Shown: positions 59,428-64,000 of the stretch, piece after piece | How positions within the stretch are numbered: the first letter of the stretch is position 1 | How the letters are laid out: each line of letters starts with the position of its first letter | NCBI GenBank assembly: GCA_019787685.1 | Contig: JAHNUO010000004.1 | Span: 2,046,001 to 2,110,000 of the forward strand | Source of the DNA: Chiua virens | Lineage: Eukaryota > Basidiomycota > Agaricomycetes > Boletales > Boletaceae | Reading direction: 5' to 3' | DNA: 64,000 bases | Position numbers and translations under genes: made by a program | The notes under the pieces: model-generated | Seen by the model: the letters and a program-made list of their open reading frames with translations, nothing else | Told to the model about the DNA's origin: nothing | The model's database searches: none

Positions 59428-61916
59428 TTACTTGACGGGTTCAAGTGACGTACCCGGAGGCTGTAGTTGAGACGCTTGAGCAGTCGATTCGGCCATTACA
59501 ACAGCGAATCCGCTAGAACACGGGTCAGTTCTTGAACTCGATATCCCTCGAATGAAACTGAACGCACTGGTGGAGATGCCAGTCGATGTGACTAGAAATA
59601 GGACGTGAGATCTTAACCTGGCTTTACAGGATCCTTGATGGTAATTCACTCACCAGTGAATGATCCAAGGTCCAGGGTTATCGGTGCGGAAACGGATGGT
59701 GACATTGTCGCCGACATTTGTCCCCATGGACACGACGTCGCGGCGGACAGGATTCACGAAGTTGGGGGTGTTGCTACCAGCAACTCTCACGACGGAGAAC
59801 TCGTGCTGTAAAAATGTCTGAATGATCAGAAAAATGGTCAATGAATGGGCCACATACGCCATGCAAATGGATAGGGTGCTAAAGAAGTAAGCAAGAGTCA
59901 GCTTGTACTAATGTTTCGTGAGCATTATACCCACAGGACCACCAGGTAAAAAGCCACTGCTCGGGAAGGGGAAGTTTATCTCTATGACCTTGTTGGGAGG
60001 AAGTTCATAGATACTTCCACTAGGTAGCAATTGCGCAGGATGCAAGTTTCCTTTGAGAATCTGGAGAAGCACAGGCGTGGGAGGGTTACTCCAGGTCACG
60101 TTGTTAATTTGCCACAATCTCGTCGAATTGTCGAGGCTAGGAGCAAGCTGAATGCTCACGTCCGCATTTCCAATGCCGGGATTCCCGGGAGCTGCTGGGT
60201 CAATCAATGGATGAAGGCCACCCTCATTGAAGGTGAGTTGATACGGCCCAGGCTTTGACGTGGGTTCACTGCTCGGCTGTCCAGCGTATCGCAAGATGGC
60301 CGAATTTATACCACCTGTGAAATTGCCATTTTTGTTTGTGCTGGCGCGAATCCAATAGTTTCCAGGTGGCTGGTTTGCTGTTACAACAACGGAGTAGCGT
60401 TGACCAGCGAGGATGGGTATCGAATCAACTTGTACAGGTTGCACTTCACTCCCATCTACTTCGATAATGGTCATTCGGTGACCATCAATGGTGAAGTTGA
60501 ACCAAGGGTCGCAGGACATGCTGATGACTCGGAAGCGATAGCGCAACCCAGGTTGAACATTGACAACCGCGAGCGGGGCCGTTAGATTTCCAGGATAACG
60601 ACCGCGACCATTGATCAGAGTCGAATCTGGATCCACATTACCGAGGATCTCGCCGAGTTCAGGACCCAGTGTATGGTACCTAAGTTGGGGTCGGCCAGAA
60701 GACCTTGTTGCACAAAAATTTGCTCACCAGTCTGACAGGGTTATAACGGTGTTCGCTGTTTACAATGTCAACATGAAGAATGTTTATAGAGTGTGGAAAC
60801 ATACCGTCATCAACGTCATACAATCCTTTGTGAGGGTCATTAGGATCATAGATAATCAGTGGTCCTCGCAGTCCATCACAGTATTGAATTCCAAAATGTG
60901 AGTGGTACCAGTGTGTCCCAGTCTGGCCGACATTGAATCTATACACAAAAGATTTCTGAGGTTTGATCGGGCACTCAGTAACCCAAGGAACACCGTCAGC
61001 CCAGTTGGTGTTTGTTTGGAAGATTCCATGCCAATGCTTTGGGAAGTCCATAAGGACACGGATCACGAAATGAGCCGTATGATTACTTACGATGTCAGTG
61101 TCTACGTCCATGGAATTATTCGTGAGTTGATTCGTCACTCGAATAGCAGCTTGATGGCCCTGGAGGAACATGAGTCCACGACCTCATTATCGTTGTAATC
61201 CCACCTTTGTGAGGCTAATTGTCGGCCCGGGGAATACACCATCGGCAAGGACAGCTCTGTGAGTTGTCAGCGATGTGCGAAGAGCAGCAATCAACATCAA
61301 CGTACGATCTGGAAAACCCGTCCGGCGCGATTTCACGGTTCACAATACTAAGTTCTCTACTGTCAACCAGAGTCTGAACTGGTTGCGGACCTGGCGTTGG
61401 CGGTTGTGGTCCCGGTCCCGGTCGCGGGCCTGGGCGTGGGCGCGGACGTGGACCCGGACGTGGGCGCCGACCTGGGCGAGGGAATGGACGTGGGTGAGGG
61501 CGAGGGCGTGGACCCGGACGCGGGCGAGGTAGCGGTCTCCTAAAGGTGTTTGGGTCATCACCGGCCCCGTCATCATCATCCGTTTCATCATCGGCCTCGC
61601 CGTCACCGGCTGGGTCACCGCCGTCGTCAGCGAACGACCCGGAGGCCTGGGGGTGCGAGATGGAGGCTAGGCTGCCAACTTCCTCGGCATCATTAGTCCC
61701 ACTGTCATCAACCACACTTCCATCTACTCCGTTCTCATCGGCCGACCCGGCAGCCTGGGGGTGCGGGATCGAGGCCAGGCTCCCATCTATCCCGCTGTCA
61801 TTAACTCCGTTACCGGCGACGATGCTGTCATCGGTCGACCCGGAAGCCTGGGGAGGCGGGATCGATAATGCATTAGAAAGGAACAATGAGAGCACAACTA
61901 AAGGGAGGAGTAACAT
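59428..61916 (-). CDS. laccase-like multicopper oxidase with acidic and Arg/Pro-rich N-terminal extension (copy G)
   Basis: Ten exons: 61916-61306, 61256-61205, 61159-61091, 61036-60805, 60755-60728, 60679-59935, 59878-59858 (21 bp), 59805-59654, 59591-59568, 59512-59428; 672 aa in frame. Signal peptide [18 protein letters not shown]; acidic repeats with three HPQAxGS cores; then a strongly basic block of about 60 residues made of [24 protein letters not shown] units, leading to [24 protein letters not shown] (245-248), YHSHFG, HPIHLHG (580-586), HCHIDWHL with Cys at 637. The GTACGT donor of exon 1 and the GTGGGT donor of exon 6 are slightly weaker than in D. The start was placed at the Met of the signal peptide although an open frame extends upstream, because the TATA box lies only about 60 bp before it. 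Confidence 0.9.
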
Positions 61917-64000
61917 CTCGGATGTTACGAGGGTGTTTGGGTGAATGCTTCTGGACTGCTCATACTTTGCTTCCTTTATACCCGAGAACACCAAGGATCG
62001 ACGAGGCATTACCTTGAGTCCTGTTGTGAAGAGCTCAGCCTCCACGGCCTTACCCTTGTGTCATACCGTTTGAGTTCCACCACCAGTTATTCCGCCACTC
62101 TCATCACAGGATCAGTAAGGTACCAGGAAAGGACTGAATAAAGAGTTAGTGAATCGCGATTCAGCCCGGAAGGCAAAAAGCATCACTCCTGGTTGTAAGG
62201 ACGAGTTAGTTTGCTACCCGATATTGAGCAGGACGCCGAGACACATCCGCCGATCCATCAGACGATAAGCGAATGTAGGAACAATCAAAAATTGAGGGCC
62301 GATGTGTATCTGTATACTTGACAATGAGTGGTAACAAGGAGGGAATCAGCAATAGTCAAGATGGAGTGAGCGTTGCATACCCTAATGACTGGTTATGTAA
62401 AGTCGGACACCAGAAACTTGAAGCTTGAAGATTCCCATATAATAGCTGTAAAGAGCCGATCGAATCTAGGTGGTCATGCCACTATGATTCCTGGAGCTGG
62501 TCCTGTAACTTGATCCAGGTGACTTCGGCTAGCTACCCCCCCACTGGCACGGAGCATGATGTTGGTATATGTACGATAATTCGGAATCTCATGTGCGGTA
62601 TCGGAGCACTCTAGCACTGACGAAGATTCAGACTTGCTAATGCTGCCACTGACAAGAACGGAAGTGTTGGTTAATGGGTCGGGATTTGTGGCTCCCAACG
62701 AGATCATCCAATCGACCAAGACATTACTTAGCTGGCCACAAAAACTTAGGACAGTAGCAGGCGCCCACTGACTGCAGATCAAATGATTTACGGACTTGCA
62801 TAAATGCCGCAGTAATATACGTTCGTAACGTTCCTATTTCCATCAGATTGAGCGATTCAGCTAGTCTCATAATTTACAGTCCTAAGCGCTTGGATTCAGA
62901 TACGGTCATTCAATATTCAGACACCTTCGAGAGTTGTATTATTTTTCACACGGGCTGGGCCAATATGACTTCCTCGTAAATCAAATCGCCATAAGGCAAC
63001 CCATTGACAATCTCAGCCCATCCACCACTGGTGATTAGTTGACTGGTGACCGTACTCACCCCATTTTCATTGTATAAATCCTGCCCTCCTCCAAATCCTC
63101 ATGTCGTTCTATCCATCCGAGTGACATTTTGTCCGCACCACGGTCTCACTCCCACGGACATATACCTGACCTGAACACTCCTCTTGGCCCGCGGCCTGCC
63201 ACGTCAGTGATATTATGCACATCTGGGTAGCGTGGGGCTGGTGTCTCCTATTGAACTCCTTGCACGCCCTAGAACACAGCTCACGGAGAGAATAGCGAGT
63301 GAAAGCGTACACTAGTGCTTGCAGAGCCCTGGAAAGCTGGGGCTCAAATACAGCAGGGTCCGAACCCACTGCCATCTGGTCCCCGTTCGCCCCGTAGTGA
63401 CGCCACATTCAGGCAAGGTACGGACTCTAGTTTCCCCTGCGCCGGCCCTTTCGAGATGTCCGTCAATCAACCTTCTGTCCCTCGGAGACCTGCGGGCGAT
63501 CTGTTATGGTGAAATCAATTCAAGTTCTCCTGTATCTTTCACACCTGTGGAAAACGAACCAGTACTACCCCTCGCCAGACATACTGTACGACAAGCAAAC
63601 ATCACTTGTCTTACAACAGCATCACGCCGAAGTGATAACAGAATGGATGCGAAGTACCGCTACCTCCTTTCATTTCCAGTCGTTGCTCGTGTGATTCATT
63701 ACAGATAGCTCATAGGACTCGGCGGAAGCCATATCAAGCCACTGTCGTCTTGCCGGATCAAATTAAACCCCATAAGATCCAAACAACTTGCAGAGTAGTG
63801 ACGTACCAAGACCCTAGCTAGGCAACACGAATACAATAGGAAGCCATTAAACACAGCCCATGATGTCGATCCTTTGCGCTCGCCTCGCCCTCCTGCACTC
63901 CGACATCCCGACCTCACATACGTGGCGAGCCAATTGTTATTCACCCCGTCTGGTTTTTTATCTACAACGTCAGACAAGTACAGAGTTTGTCACAGGGCTC
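61917..64000. other. upstream module of laccase G and outer spacer
   Basis: 61970-62560 is the shared upstream module (GAAGAGCTCAGCCTCC, then GGTCCTGTAACTTGATCCAG near 62500). 63050-63530 repeats the 58300-58800 spacer. The frames present are short, with no domain. The array may continue beyond the window edge. Confidence 0.5.
61973..61980 (-). promoter_or_regulatory. TATA box of laccase G
   Basis: TATAAAGG on the minus strand, 57-64 bp upstream of the ATG, in the block conserved before all array copies. Confidence 0.65.

Overview
The window looks like nuclear DNA of a filamentous basidiomycete (Agaricomycetes). The reasons are dense short introns (about 45-80 bp, GT..AG) that break nearly every gene, an apparently intact Plavaka-family transposase, two genes of the basidiomycete 7-TM DUF6533 family, and laccase-type multicopper oxidases. 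All exon models were made by hand from reading frame, splice dinucleotides and family motifs. No search was run, so family names rest on recognised motifs.

Layout. 1-6 kb: a Plavaka transposase (-) whose ten exons join into an uninterrupted frame of about 1240 codons. 6-16.3 kb: three unrecognised or weakly recognised fungal genes (+) separated by gene-poor DNA. 16.9-26.7 kb: a deleted DUF6533 relic, a DUF6533 gene (+), a flavocytochrome b2 gene (-), a non-autonomous hAT-like element with many hairpins, and an inverted DUF6533 paralogue (-). 29.5-33 kb: a compact conserved block with a TMEM53/DUF829 hydrolase-like gene (-), a mitochondrial ICT1/ArfB-type peptidyl-tRNA hydrolase (+) and an aquaporin (+). 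35.1-37.4 kb: two alpha/beta-hydrolase paralogues placed head to head over one 0.5-kb spacer.

37.6-62 kb is the most unusual part: a seven-copy array, all on the minus strand, of one gene family. Three copies (44.8-47.2, 54.2-56.7, 59.4-61.9 kb) are complete laccase-like multicopper oxidases of about 651, 658 and 672 aa with all four copper motifs. Between signal peptide and first cupredoxin domain each carries an extra low-complexity region of about 150-190 aa: Asp-rich repeats with an HPxATG-like core, followed by an Arg/Pro/Gly-rich block. Three other copies (38.8-39.6, 41.5-42.0, 51.3-51.7 kb) keep promoter, signal peptide, acidic repeats and 3' tail but have lost the oxidase body, apparently through one shared deletion. 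They now encode small secreted proteins that end in Cys/Arg-rich or His/Gly-rich tails. The seventh copy (37.6-38.0 kb) is dead. Fragments of the alpha/beta hydrolase lie just 3' of two of the units, so the ancestral duplicated unit was probably hydrolase plus laccase, converging.

If expressed, the array would secrete oxidases together with free copies of their own disordered N-terminal domain. That pairing is the best candidate here for an undescribed system. No rRNA, tRNA or CRISPR array was found.
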